Shown one piece after another: positions 1 through 9,569 of a stretch of 17,930 bases of DNA. The translations under genes were made by a program, and so were the position numbers. This DNA comes from Triparma columacea (lineage: Eukaryota > Sar > Bolidophyceae > Parmales > Triparmaceae), in assembly GCA_030267965.1 (NCBI GenBank), contig BRYA01001453.1, positions 5,772 to 23,701 on the forward strand, read 5' to 3'. Position 1 is the first letter of the stretch. Each line of letters opens with the position of its first letter. The notes beneath the pieces were generated by a model. The model was not told where the DNA came from. It saw only the letters and a program-made list of their open reading frames with translations, and made no database searches.

Positions 1-1752
1 TCCTGGGAAGAGGGAAGGCCCTCTACCTTGGCAGCGGCACCAACAGTGGTCGATTCGCGGCGTTTGGGGAAATCCTGGGAGGAGGGGAGGGCTGATACAC
101 GTAACAAATGGTTTTAGTGCAACAAATACTGACTTCGCAAAGCTTCTCATCAAACTGATTTCTCCGTTACCTCTCCCTCCTCCAACTCCCCATACCACCC
201 CCATCTCACCTTGAAGACGCTCACTGTTCTCCTTGGGCCTTCTGCAACCTTCCCCTTCCCGAGAGTCTACTACCAAGGTGGTGTTCCTCGAGACCTTGTC
301 GTCCCCCGCGATCTCAGTCGAGTTTTCGTGACTTGCACTCTCAACCGTCAATCCGAAGGAAGGTCGCTGAGGTGTAGTCAATGCCGCTACCTTGGCGTAA
401 GTGGTAACTGAAGTTGACGGGCGACGTTTAGGGTTCTTCTGGGAGGAGGGAATGCAACTGGTAGAGGGGTTTTTGTCCTGCATCCGCACCTTCTCTAGGT
501 CAACGTCAACGCGTAGTGGAAAGAAAGTGACGTGGACGCTCGTCGTAAATGAAGCTGTGCATAGAGGAAGGGGGAGGGCAATGCGAAGAACGGTTAGAAA
601 GCACTTGCAAAAACCAATCCCCCTCCCTCTTCATCTTCCTTTGCAACCCTAAATATGGGTAATGCGGGGTTTTCTTGGCCCTCTAGATGTGATGCTCGGG
701 ATTCATCAAACAAAGTTAGAGGTTAAATCCCGTAGAAAATCTACAAGAGAGCTTAAAATATCCTCCTTAAAAAGAGGTTTCGGCATGGGCATTGATATGA
801 AACACCTCTTTCTCCCCTGAAATGACGATTTCAGACAATCTCATGATCCTAGTCGACTGCTATATAATGCCACCGCAACTGCTCAACTGCTCACCTAGGT
901 ACTAATAATCAAGTTGTGTGAAATGTGGCACTGAAGGTGTTTTTTTTTTTGCAGTTGTCCAGAAAGTTGGGCAGATGGGAAAGGTTCCTAGACTAAAATA
1001 TTTGGTTTGGTTTGGTGCAGACGGGGTACAGCCCGATCTGTGCAGCAGGGCGAGTGAGCAGGAGAGAGAGAGAGTTCGAAATTTGCGAGCCACGAAAAGT
1101 ACTTTTCAGCGCACAAGCGGCGTCTGCTATCGCTAGTCCAGCCTCCTCTAACCGCAACCCTTCTTAATTTTAGCTTCAAACAAAACACGTCCAAATTATT
1201 TCATGTCCTTCCCCCCCCCCCCTCCTCCTAGTCTTTTCCTCTGTATATTATTCCTGCTTGCCATCCCTCCCTCCCCTAGTGTTTCCTCCCCCCAAACCTC
1301 CTTCCCCCCTCCCTTAACAACCCCTCCAAACACCAGTCTAACAATGCATCCCTTTAAAATATCCTCGTTAACCGGTGTTCTAACGAACGCGATACCCCCC
1401 CCAAGTCCTTCCCCCTTAACTTCTTCAACCTTCTCAACAATACCCATTCCCCTACACCAACCCTGAGCGTCAACGAGACCGTTTGCTAACTGCAAGATTT
1501 CACTTTTGACCCTTATTGTACAACACTTCGCAACTGCTAGCAGGGACGGAAACGCTTTTTTTGAATCACAAATTCACTATGTTGCCTTGCATGATCCTCA
1601 TGCTTTTAATGTCGACAAATTCCTTTATAATAAAGAGCGGGGGAAGATTGAAGCAGCGACGGACGCAAGGAAGGGATGTGTTAGTATATTGTAGTTTAGC
1701 ATTTGCGTAATTTGCGCCACTTTGCTGCGCTCTTCAGAGTGTGACTAAATCT
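1..1752. other. Region without a confident gene
   Basis: I see no convincing coding exon here. Short open frames exist, including a C-rich frame at 1203-1466, but they have low-complexity composition and no recognisable domain. Two diverged similar stretches near 23-96 and 387-458 both contain CTACCTTGGC followed by a GGCG(A)CGTTT-like block and CTGGGAGGAGGG, suggesting an old local duplication. There is a 12-C run at 1211-1222. The final part, about 1480-1752, lies just past the stop of the cyclophilin-like gene, which runs on the minus strand, so it may hold that gene's 3' UTR. Confidence 0.5.
771..834. other. Two adjacent hairpins
   Basis: The first arm AAAGAGGT at 771-778 pairs perfectly with ACCTCTTT at 804-811, and TTC at 779-781 can extend the stem with GAA at 799-801 around a 17-nt loop. 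Six bases later, CTGAAAT at 817-823 pairs perfectly with ATTTCAG at 828-834 around the tetraloop GACG. Two back-to-back hairpins in otherwise empty DNA could belong to a small structured RNA. I could not match them to U1-U6, SRP or a clear box C/D snoRNA. Confidence 0.3.
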
Positions 1753-2907
1753 TCAACGCAAAACCTTTGTCCGCACCTTCAGCATCATAAACCCTCCTGC
1801 CTTCACATCAAGTCCCTGAATTTTCTCAATTACGTCGAAACCCTCAATAACTCTCCCAAAGCAGGGGTCAGCCTCGGCCTGTATATTGTAGCTCTTTTGT
1901 CCTCCGGGACCGTGGTTTTTTGTGTTGTCGATTGTCGATATATACCAGTCTGGACCTCCCGGCCTGCCAGCGAGTCCTATTGTGAACTGTTTGTGTGGGT
2001 AGAGCTCGTTGTATTCTTGGAATGCCACCGAGTTTAATTTCTTGTCAGAGAACCTTTTTCGTGAGCCGGGAGGTCCTCTCGGGTCCATTTGTATCACGTG
2101 TCGAGCGTTTCTGATTATATTCTGTCCGTCCCAGAGCTTATGGTGGACCTGACGGAGGAAAAACAGCGTTGTGTACGGCATTTCCTCGTCTGCCATCTCA
2201 AGCTTCATGTTTCCGAAAGGTATCCCGTTGGCCTTGGATAGTTCGACCTCGACTACGTACGGGGGTTCGCCGAAGAGTTTCGGGAGGAGGAGAACGGAGG
2301 TTTCCTTGAGTTCCAAAGACTGGAGGGGGGGGGGGAGTCGTAGCGACAAGCGACGGGGGTTGAGGTCGTGCTACGAGCGGAGGGCGCGAGTGCAAAGTAA
2401 ATGCTCCTTCCTTCCATTTCCTTCAGTTCTTTTCTCACCTGCGTCGTAGCGACAAGCGACGGGGGTTGAGGTCGTGCTACGAGCGGAGGGCGCGAGTGCA
2501 AAGTAAATGCTCCTTCCTTCCATTTCCTTCAGTCCTTTTCTCACCTGCAACTCCAATCTCCCCTTCAATTCCTCGATCCCCTTTCTCTCCTCCAAAGTCG
2601 CGGTCTCGGATCCTTTTTTAGCCCAAGTTGACAGATCCTTATGGATGGCGGAGACAGAAACTTGCAGTAAATCGAGCTTCTCCTGCAACTCAGCTATGCT
2701 CAACTCAGCTATGCGGGGCTCATTAGGATTATTAGGTTGTTCGAACTCTTCCCCTCGATGATTTAGCAGCACAATGCATATTGTGCCGAGAATGAAGACG
2801 AGAAACTTCCATCCTGGCCTTCGTTTACCCCCCCTTTCCCCAAACTCGCCGCCTTGGCTAGGTATTGATAGCGGTAACGTTCCATTTCGCTGTTTCTGCC
2901 GAAGCAT
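1753..2907 (-). CDS. Membrane-anchored cyclophilin-like protein
   Basis: Two exons, complement(1753..2319, 2545..2907), give about 309 residues. The intron 2320-2544 opens CAG|GTGAGA and ends in a C-run followed by CTCCAG; both joins are phase 0, so the exon reading is secure. Exon 1 has a basic N-terminus, one hydrophobic span at about residues 33-48 (WKFLVFILGTICIVLL) and a charged Leu-rich, probably coiled-coil stretch at about 64-121, suggesting a type II membrane protein. Exon 2 is a divergent cyclophilin-type fold with FQEY, AGRPGGPDWY, NHGPGGQ and FGRVIEGFDVIEKI. Proteins of this type occur in diatoms and relatives. The canonical cyclophilin FHRII active-site string is absent (the equivalent region reads NIIRNARHVIQ), so isomerase activity is doubtful; a secretory-pathway location is likely but unproven. 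Transcribed divergently from the gene at 3041. Confidence 0.8.
2337..2548 (-). repeat. 106-bp tandem duplication in an intron
   Basis: Copy 1 (2337-2442) and copy 2 (2443-2548) are directly adjacent and I find one mismatch (AGTTCTT versus AGTCCTT). Both lie in, or just overlap the edge of, the cyclophilin-like gene's intron, and both carry the same CAG|GTGAGA donor sequence on the minus strand. Removing one copy leaves a 119-nt intron, a normal size for this window. Use of the inner donor would add 106 nt and shift the frame, so the outer donor must be chosen. Confidence 0.95.
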
Positions 2908-3040
2908 TGTGATAGAATAGTTACGTCTTTTCGTGAATAACCTCTTTACTCCTATCGTCGTGAGTCACACCAAGTTAGATCTTCCTTTGCCCTTTCACCC
3001 CTTGTTCGGCTTGTTCTCTCTCCCAAAAGTCGTTCCAATA
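2908..3040. promoter_or_regulatory. Divergent promoter between two start codons
   Basis: Only 133 bp separate the start codons of the cyclophilin-like gene (minus) and the small mitochondrial-type gene (plus). The stretch must therefore hold both 5' UTRs and both promoters. It contains a palindromic TGAGTCA at 2961-2967, the consensus of bZIP (AP-1/GCN4-type) factors, and a C/T-rich stretch before the plus-strand ATG. No clear TATA box is visible. Which factor binds is not known. Confidence 0.4.
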
Positions 3041-3726
3041 ATGTTCTCCAGAATTGCTCGCCCCGCGTCACGCATGGTCAGGTCGCAGCGCCGTGGATTC
3101 GGTGCCCAGGCTGAGGTAAGTTTTGTGTCTATAAAGTCCACAGGAAGATGAAATGATCCATAACAACGGGGTGAATCCCGCTGTGTCTCCACCTTTTCTT
3201 ACCCCCCACACGCACAGGTTGAATATGAGGGTTTCGAGAAGGTTGTCAGGGGTGTCTTACCTAAGGATGAGCATGTACGTAGCTGTCAAAAGATGAAAAA
3301 TAGAGGAGAAAATCCACCTCCCAACGAACCGCTGTAGCAGCGGAGCTCCTGATATTGGGTCCCCAAGGACTCTATTTGTCCAATCGACTGCCCAATTCCA
3401 ATCCAAAGCTCTTAACAGTCACTACCGATTCTCATTTTGCCATTCTTTGCGCCTATAACAATTTCAGCCCCCTCACACACCCATCATCACACTTCGCCCA
3501 CTCCTGACAGGTTGTCGCTGGCATCCTCGGTGGATATTTCGCCCTCTACCTCGTTTTCAAGGGCGTGTCCGCCGTCGGAGGGAAGAAGGAGGCCGCCCCT
3601 GTCGTCGCTGCTGCTGCCCCTGCTTCTGCCTCCTCTGCCATCCCCAGTGTGGAGGATGAGAACTTTGGCAAGTGGATCGAGGAGCCCTCGAACCTTGAGA
3701 AGATCATTGCTAGTATTGAGAAGTAA
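3041..3726 (+). CDS. Small mitochondrial membrane protein, ATP synthase subunit k-like
   Basis: Three exons, 3041..3115, 3218..3274 and 3511..3726, encode about 115 residues; all joins are phase 0 with GAG|GTAAGT and CAT|GTACGT donors and CACAG/GACAG acceptors. The N-terminus (MFSRIARPASRMVRSQRRGF) is Arg/Ser-rich without acids, a classic mitochondrial presequence. Then comes LPKDEHVVAGILGGYFALYL, a short amphipathic part leading into a single hydrophobic span at about residues 44-62, an Ala-rich linker, and an acidic end EDENFGKWIEEPSNLEKII. This order resembles fungal ATP synthase subunit k (Atp19), which has a TLGLLGLLV-like span and a DEEKFIENYLKKH-like tail. The match is weak and short, so other inner-membrane accessory subunits are possible. 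Confidence 0.7.
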
Positions 3727-3992
3727 AGTAGCTGGTTTGACCCGTCATTGGAGAAGAGGATGGGCGACAGGGAGGGTGAAGAGTGGTGGGGAGGGAGTTG
3801 CTGTTTGTTGTTTGGGACACAAAATATCAAACCTTAGAGAATCTCTTTCCATCGCCTAGCGAAAAATATGTATGGTTTTTTCGCCGTTCTATATTGGCTT
3901 AAGGTACTCGGTTTAACATTTTTAAGGGAAGGACACAACATCTCCCCATATAGTCATTCCCCTCTACCACAACCCGACCGCATGCAAACGCA
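3727..3992. other. Convergent 3' ends
   Basis: This 266-bp stretch separates the stop codons of the convergent small mitochondrial gene (plus) and the deacylase gene (minus). It must hold both 3' UTRs. I see no further gene or strong structure. Confidence 0.6.
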
Positions 3993-4987
3993 TCACATGA
4001 TTCTTTTGTCGCTGACGTCCAGGACAAAGGCCGCCTTTGACCGCACGAACTCCTCCACCCCCATTCCCAGCTTCAAATCGACGTCGCCTCCCCCCATCCA
4101 CATGAAGTTTACCCCCTCCTCCTTGACAGCCTTCGACAACACAATCGGGATGTCCTCCTTCAGCCCGAATGGGCTGACCGAATTGTGCTTAAACCCCGTG
4201 AGCCTGTCATTATCCTCCTCCGATGCGACCTTGAATTGAAAATCCGTGGGGTTTAGTCTGGAGGAGACCGGGGGCAGGGCACGAACGGCCTCCGCGAGCT
4301 TCTTGGCATCGATAGTCGCCACATACTGGACCACAACAAGGTAAAACTTGGAGTTTGTCCTTGTTGACTGTGGAAAGGGGTGGAGGGATGGGGGTGGGGG
4401 GGGTTGGAGGGTTGGGGAGGTTGGGAGGCGGGTCGGATGAGGCGATGATAGTCAAGCCTTTGTGTTTGAGCTGCTTAAATTGAGCCTGTCCCGAGTTTCA
4501 AATCGAAGTCCCCTCTTACCCCCCTATCTAAGACCCCCAGACTCACCTCTCCCTTGTGCCTCGTGTTCTCCATTAGCATAGCCTTAGTTAGCTGCCCAAT
4601 CCTCTCCGCCCCCAGCGTCTCTGCGCGCCTACCCAGCTCCCAAGAATAGTATTCCGAAGGAACCCACTTGAATGTTGCCGAGTAGCACCCTAGTTTGCAG
4701 ACGTCCCGGAAGACAGAGGCGACAGAGTCTGACATGTTAGGCCCCGGCGTAGGCCCCTTCGGCAAAATTTTCTTTTCTAGAATCACAATGCGGTTGTAGA
4801 GCTGCTCATCCGTCGAAGTACCACCAGTCTCTTTTGACAAGGTCGTGGCCCCGACGACTTTCGTTTCAGCCCCTCCATTTTGAGCAAGCATAAGTTTCGG
4901 TTCTTCTTTGGGCAAGAGAAAGTACTTTGATACGAGATTGCACTCATCATAAACCGCATGTTGCTCAAGAATCAAAAGATCCGTCAT
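3993..4987 (-). CDS. YbaK-domain aminoacyl-tRNA deacylase
   Basis: Two exons, complement(3993..4367, 4547..4987), give about 271 residues. The 179-nt intron uses GAG|GTGAGT and TTCCACAG, phase 0. I start at the ATG at 4987, because the longer open frame would begin with TTG. The spliced protein reads through LTKAMLMENTRHKGE into STRTNSKFYLVVVQYVATID, then has the signature NSVSPFG, a DIPIVLS strand, and MGGGDVDLKLGMGVEEF near the end. These are hallmarks of the YbaK/ProX superfamily, which hydrolyses mischarged aminoacyl-tRNAs in trans. The extra 100 or so N-terminal residues, including CYSATFKWVPSEYYSWELGR, fit the eukaryotic stand-alone form rather than bacterial YbaK (about 160 residues). 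Substrate amino acid cannot be read from the sequence. No clear targeting peptide, so probably cytosolic. Confidence 0.85.
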
Positions 4988-5310
4988 TTTGACAATTCTT
5001 TGCCTTGCCAACAAAAAGGCAGAATGCCAAAAAGTCTGGGAGTCTGGGTGCTGGAAATCCTACCGTGTTGTTTTATGGCTCACTGCACTGTAAGTCCTTA
5101 AAAAATCGTAAATTTGTCAGAAACGGCTCTATTGAGGATCACATCGCCGTCGTCTTGATTTAATTGATGCGCTGTTTCTTTATTAAGTGTAGTAGGATCC
5201 TTAGTAGAATAAAAAATTGTCCCTCATCTCACTCTTGTCGGCGGCACCACTTTTGGGATCACTGTATACTCTTCTCACTCTCTTCTCTTCCACCTCACCT
5301 CAGCCAACAC
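4988..5310. promoter_or_regulatory. Divergent intergenic region
   Basis: This 323-bp stretch lies between the start codons of the deacylase (minus) and the aquaporin-like gene (plus) and must hold both promoters. A C/T-rich segment (TTCTCACTCTCTTCTCTTCC) at about 5271-5290 sits just before the plus-strand ATG. An in-frame ATG at 5167 would extend the channel protein by 48 residues rich in Cys, His and Ser; I judge this unlikely. No TATA box or other clear site is visible. Confidence 0.35.
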
Positions 5311-6845
5311 ATGTTTGCAATTGCCATCTTAACGTGGTTTAGCTCGCTCGTGGTGTCCCTGCCCCCGCAACTTATTCTATTAGTAGTTCCCTTCGTCGTC
5401 AGTGATGAACTCAGAGCTATTTTCATGAAAGAGGCCATCGTGAGTATGACATCGTTTGGAGATCTTTCAGATAACAAACCCATTTTTTACCCAATCTTGC
5501 ATTTCCCCTAAACCCCAAATTCACAGGGTTCGATAGCGATGATTGGCCTCACGTTTTCTCCTGGTACTTGGTTTGGGTCGTCTAAATTTGCAATTTACCT
5601 CCTTCATGCTGCTGGTGTCGTTGCAGCAGGTGAGGACTGTATGAAGGAATCAGGCAGGGTTCGAGTGCAATACTAGTTTGGATTAAACGCTCCATTTAAC
5701 ATGCATCTATACCCGTCTTCTCTTGAAAACTACTAACAAGGCACTCCCCCACACAAACCCCACAAAAAAACCCAACACACACCAACAAAACTGCCCACCT
5801 TCAGACAAGATCTTCGGTGGTGATGTCAACCCTGCTGTCTCTGCTTGCATGTTCTCCCTTGGGAAGTCAAACTTGCCTACGTTCCTTACAAAGGTGTCTG
5901 CGCAGCTCGTCGGTGGCATTGTTGCCTTCGTAGCCTTCAGTCGCCTCTCTCGTCACTTCTCCCTGGCAGAGTTCGGAGGCCCTGCGCTTCCCAAGTATGC
6001 GACGGAAGATGCCATCGAGGTTTGCGTTATGAATGAACTCACCGCCACCGCCCTCCTCCTTTTCACCATCTTCGCCGTCAACTGGGAGGTAGTGTTTGTC
6101 CCTAACTCGGAGGTGAGCTTGTGCAGATATTGTGAGCTTATGCGCAAAGCAGCAATGTGATTCAATTGGAACAGTGTCAACCGGCTGATTTGCGACCCTT
6201 TTCGATGTACACTAACCCTCTTTGGCTCGCTGACGCCGTCGCTTTGCTCTCTTGCCGCCCAGCACAATTACTACGTTAAGCAGACCCTCACCGCAGCTGC
6301 GATTCGCACCCTCATCCTCATGTTCCCAAATTCTGGTCCTTCTATGAATCCCATGCTTGCCTCGGCCTTTGCGATCAACAAAAACTTCGCAATCAACGAG
6401 AAGCATGTCCTAGTCTACTGGGTCGCCCCCCTGATTGGCGCTTTCCTTGCGGCGCTCGCGTACGTGGTCTACACTGGAGGGGAGGGCGCACAGTTTTTCG
6501 GTCACACTCTCAAGGTGAGTGTCATGAGACCAGTAAGGAGTGCTGCAGTACAATCTTTGCATCCCAACCCGTTATTCTCATCGTTTCGCTACTCATATAA
6601 TACAGGCCGCTCCTCGTGACAAGTCGAAGCCCGTTATCAATATCGCTCCCGTCAAAATTTACGACACGAAGGCCGCCGCTGCCGCCGCCGCGGCTCAGGT
6701 CGCCGACAAGACTTCAGCTGCGACCCCCCCCCCCGCCGCCCCGTCTTCCGATGACAAGGAAAAGACTGTGACCTCTCGCCTCAGGAGCCCGATGTGGAAC
6801 CCTGTTAATTGGGGGAAGAAAAGTGACAAGGGAAAGAAGGATTGA
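5311..6845 (+). CDS. Aquaporin-like channel (MIP family), NPA/NPM type
   Basis: Five exons, 5311..5439, 5527..5629, 5805..6112, 6263..6514 and 6606..6845, give about 343 residues; the second join splits a codon (G|AC, Asp), the rest are phase 0. Hydrophobic spans fill residues 1-265. The first pore loop reads GGDVNPAVSACMFSLGK (NPA at about 86-88) and the second GPSMNPMLASAFAIN (NPM at about 209-211). Major intrinsic proteins pass water or small solutes; here the second Ala is Met and the conserved Arg after the motif (NPAR) is replaced by Leu, so the selectivity filter is unusual. The last exon is an Ala/Lys/Pro-rich, hydrophilic, cytosolic-type tail of about 79 residues (AAAAAAAAQVADK). Two donors 24 nt apart at the end of exon 3 (6089 and 6113) could give in-frame variants. 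Confidence 0.85.
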
Positions 6846-6998
6846 TCGCCACTCCCCCATCCCTCCTCCCCCTTCCGTCCCCCCATTAATTCTAAACACG
6901 CAACAAAAATCCGCGCACACACAATTGAAGGGCATTTTTTTTTGTGAAAACTATTTTCAGAAAATTCTTGTCAACCACCGTAAATGCCACAGTACGCC

Positions 6999-9569
6999 TT
7001 ACTCCAAATGATTAATAATCCCGTCCACCATTCCGATGAAGTCTGGCTCCTCGCCCCCGCATCCTTGGCAGACCCTTCCCCCCACGCTGACGAAGCACTT
7101 CATGCACATCCAAGCCTTGTCCTGCCCGAACTTCTCCACCACCTCCTCCTTGAGTTCAAGCCCCGGAGGAGGCCCCGGCTGGGCCTTGGGTAGAGGCATT
7201 CCGAAGCCAATGTTGGCGTGGTGCAGCCCCCCCCCCAACTCAATTTTGCCTTCGTTGAGTGTTCGATGTTGATCCTCCCCCCCCTCGCCCATCCTTAAGT
7301 CCAGGGTTTGCATAGTAACCACGCTCACGTCGTCCCTAGCGTCATCCCCCCCCCCCCACAACAAAAGCCGGCGGCGCTGCCTGATAATTCAAAGCAGCCG
7401 AGGTGCTGGGGGCCGGCAGCACGTGAGGGGGGTGCATCGCAGCTGCAGGTGCCGGCCTCGGAGGTGGCTGCACCACATGGAGGGGCAATTGACGACCTAT
7501 GGAATTGGGGGAGAGCATACCGATGGGCTTGGAACCCATCCCAATAGCATTGGTTACGTCCTCCGGCTCGGCCATGCCTCCTGGGGGCGCTTGCTGCGTC
7601 GTCACTCTGGTGACCTCCTCGACATTTATGGGGACCGGCGGGCCTCCATGGGGATTAGCGTGATAAGTGGTTGTAGTGGTGGTCGTAGTTACGGAATACA
7701 CTCTGTGCGAGGGTGAGGGGGTTGAGTATAGAGGAGAGACGAGAAAAACGATGATAGTCCACACACAACAAATATATTGACTCTCGAGACCCCTCTCGAG
7801 ACCTCTCTCGAGCCTCCTGCATGCTCACCTTGGGTTTCCGATCACCCCCGCCGGTATCCCCGCCCCCGCCCCCACCCCTGTCACCGCCCCCGACCCCACC
7901 CCTGTCACCGCCCCCGACCCTCCCAGCGTCGGGTACTTGTATCTTCCAACCCTCCCCCTCACACCCCCGTCCCCGCCCCCGCCCCAGTCCTCCTCCGCAA
8001 TGAACCCTCCCGCGCTCGGTGCCATTCGGAATTCCTCCAGGCTCCCCCTGCTCCCCCTGCTCCCCCTGCTCCCCTTGCTCTCCCTGCTGTGCGCCCTGCT
8101 GCTGCCTTTGCTCGAACTGTCCCACCCCGGCTCGACCACGTAACCCCCTCCCGACGCCCCCCCCCAGTAGCGCGGACTGCCTCGTCCCCCCGGGTTCCCC
8201 ACCCCCGGCGGGCCGAAATATGGCCTGGCTTCCAGACGCCCCCTGCTCTCCCTGCTTCCCCTGCTTCCCCAGTCCCACTCCTCCTCCCCCTCCCAGTCGT
8301 CAAAATTGCTCCCCATCTCGTGCCTGAATTTGCAGTTGCTCCTGAAGCACTCGCCCTTCTGGAAGTCGAAGCACACCCTCTTACTCTTAGCCTGACTGCT
8401 AAAGCCACTAATCTCGCTCTCCTTGCTCTCCTTGCTGCTCTTGCTTTCCCTGCTGGCCTTGCTATCCTTGCTCCCCCCTCTCTTGCCCCTTCTAGTCTTC
8501 TTGTAAGTCGTCCCGTTGCTCTCCTTCGAGTTGGACCTGCTCGAGTGCATGCTCCTCTGCAGCTCCCTCTGCCTGGCCCTCTTCATTTCCTTCTCCATCT
8601 CCAGCTCCTCGGGCATAACGTGCCTGAACCTGCAGCTTTCGCCCCTGAAGCACTCACCCTTCTGGTAGTCGAAGCACGCCCTCTTGGACTTGGCCGAAGT
8701 AGCTGCGAGGACACAGGAGAATGTGCCGGTGGCCTCGGTGCTGGACTTGATGATGTTGAGGGTGCTTTTGTGAAGGTCGCTGTCGAAGCCCTCCATGGTA
8801 AGGTAGCTCATTTGGTGCCCGTCGGGGATGTCGATGCCGGGCCGAGGGTTGGCGGGAGAGGAGGCGGCTGAGCCCCCGCTGTTCAGGTGCTGTGCGACCG
8901 GTGAGTTGGCGGCGGAGCCGGGGAGCGTCACAGTTCTTGGGGGGGACGGAGGGGGCTGATACACCCCGGCGATTTTTTCGGTAAAACTTATTGCCCCGGA
9001 CCCGGCCTTCTCGGAAGACGAGTTCCATGACCCAAATAACGTCGCCTGTTGCTCCTCCCTTTTCCTTGTATCATTCTTGTACCCATCTCCAAAGGACCCT
9101 ACCCCCAGGTTGCCTTCCTCTGCACCATTTACTGTTCCAATTGCAGCGAAGTTCGACTATTTTTGAGACAAAAGTCAAAAATTGCGGTGAGCAAATTGGA
9201 GGGGATGTGTGAGAACTCGAGAAAACAAAGTGCAAGGGAGGTAAATTCTAAGTTGTAAAAGCGTTGAGGGTTGACTCCCGGATAAATATATTGTGTACCA
9301 TAAAAAGCTGCTTGTCGCCTATGGAGCGCGCTATTGTCTTATATCTCCCAATCTCGCCGGTATCGATCCTCAAGAGTGTTTACTGGGGTTGAAATTCCAG
9401 GCTTGTACTATATGCCCATGGCCCCGATGTCATGGCCCATCTTTGGGACCTTCAGGTGGACCTAAACTGCCGGGGGGGGCGTGGGGGGGGGGGGACGAAC
9501 TCTCACCTTCCTATTGCAGCAGTCGGTGTTGTGGCTAACGTCACCACATGTCAGGCAGCACAAGCTCAT
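6999..9569 (-). CDS. CCCH zinc-finger RNA-binding-type protein, frameshifted
   Basis: Proposed exons are complement(6999..7702, 7829..9156, 9507..9569), about 697 residues if one base of a poly-G run is ignored. The 7703-7828 intron is strong (AAG|GTGAGC, CGCACAG; phase 2). The 5' intron 9157-9506 (AAG|GTGAGA, ATAG; phase 0) is weaker. Exon 1 encodes MSLCCLTCGDVSHNTDCCNR, with a CX2CX4HX4C zinc knuckle. Exon 2 has two CCCH fingers, CFDYQKGECFRGESCRFRH (CX7CX5CX3H, about 182-200) and CFDFQKGECFRSNCKFRH (CX7CX4CX3H, about 283-300), joined by a Lys/Arg/Ser-Glu-rich linker and followed by Gly/Ser-rich sequence. The C-terminus carries a zinc ribbon, CMKCFVSVGGRVCQGC. CCCH domains normally bind RNA, so a role in mRNA processing or stability is likely. 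The 11-G run at 7347-7357 puts the ribbon one base out of frame. Confidence 0.7.
7347..7357 (-). other. Poly-G run causing a frameshift
   Basis: Read on the minus strand, eleven G residues end the upstream frame as VVGGGG followed by TGA, while the frame carrying the zinc ribbon is open through the same run and lies one base over. Ten G residues would join them as VVGGG-DDARDD. A homopolymer sequencing error or a real slippage mutation would both explain it. Confidence 0.7.

Noticed and set aside
211..652. Two short plus-strand open frames
   Set aside because: The first begins with TTG rather than ATG, neither has a recognisable domain, and the surrounding DNA looks like diverged repeats.
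1196..1495. Overlapping open frames on both strands, one with a hydrophobic Pro-rich start
   Set aside because: The frames exist because the DNA is C-rich on one strand; neither shows a domain or a splice-supported extension, so I do not call a gene.
1506..1710. Overlapping 62- and 64-codon frames
   Set aside because: Short, in alternative frames of the same DNA, no family resemblance and no splice-supported extension.
2371..2544. Continuation of the cyclophilin-like exon 1 frame into the duplicated region
   Set aside because: It reads through a good GTGAGA donor into intron repeat sequence; splicing gives an in-frame join to the cyclophilin domain instead.
7777..8871. Long plus-strand frame of 364 codons, Pro/Ala/Leu-rich
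   Set aside because: It is antisense to the CCCH exon, whose cysteine motifs and splice sites establish the minus strand as coding.
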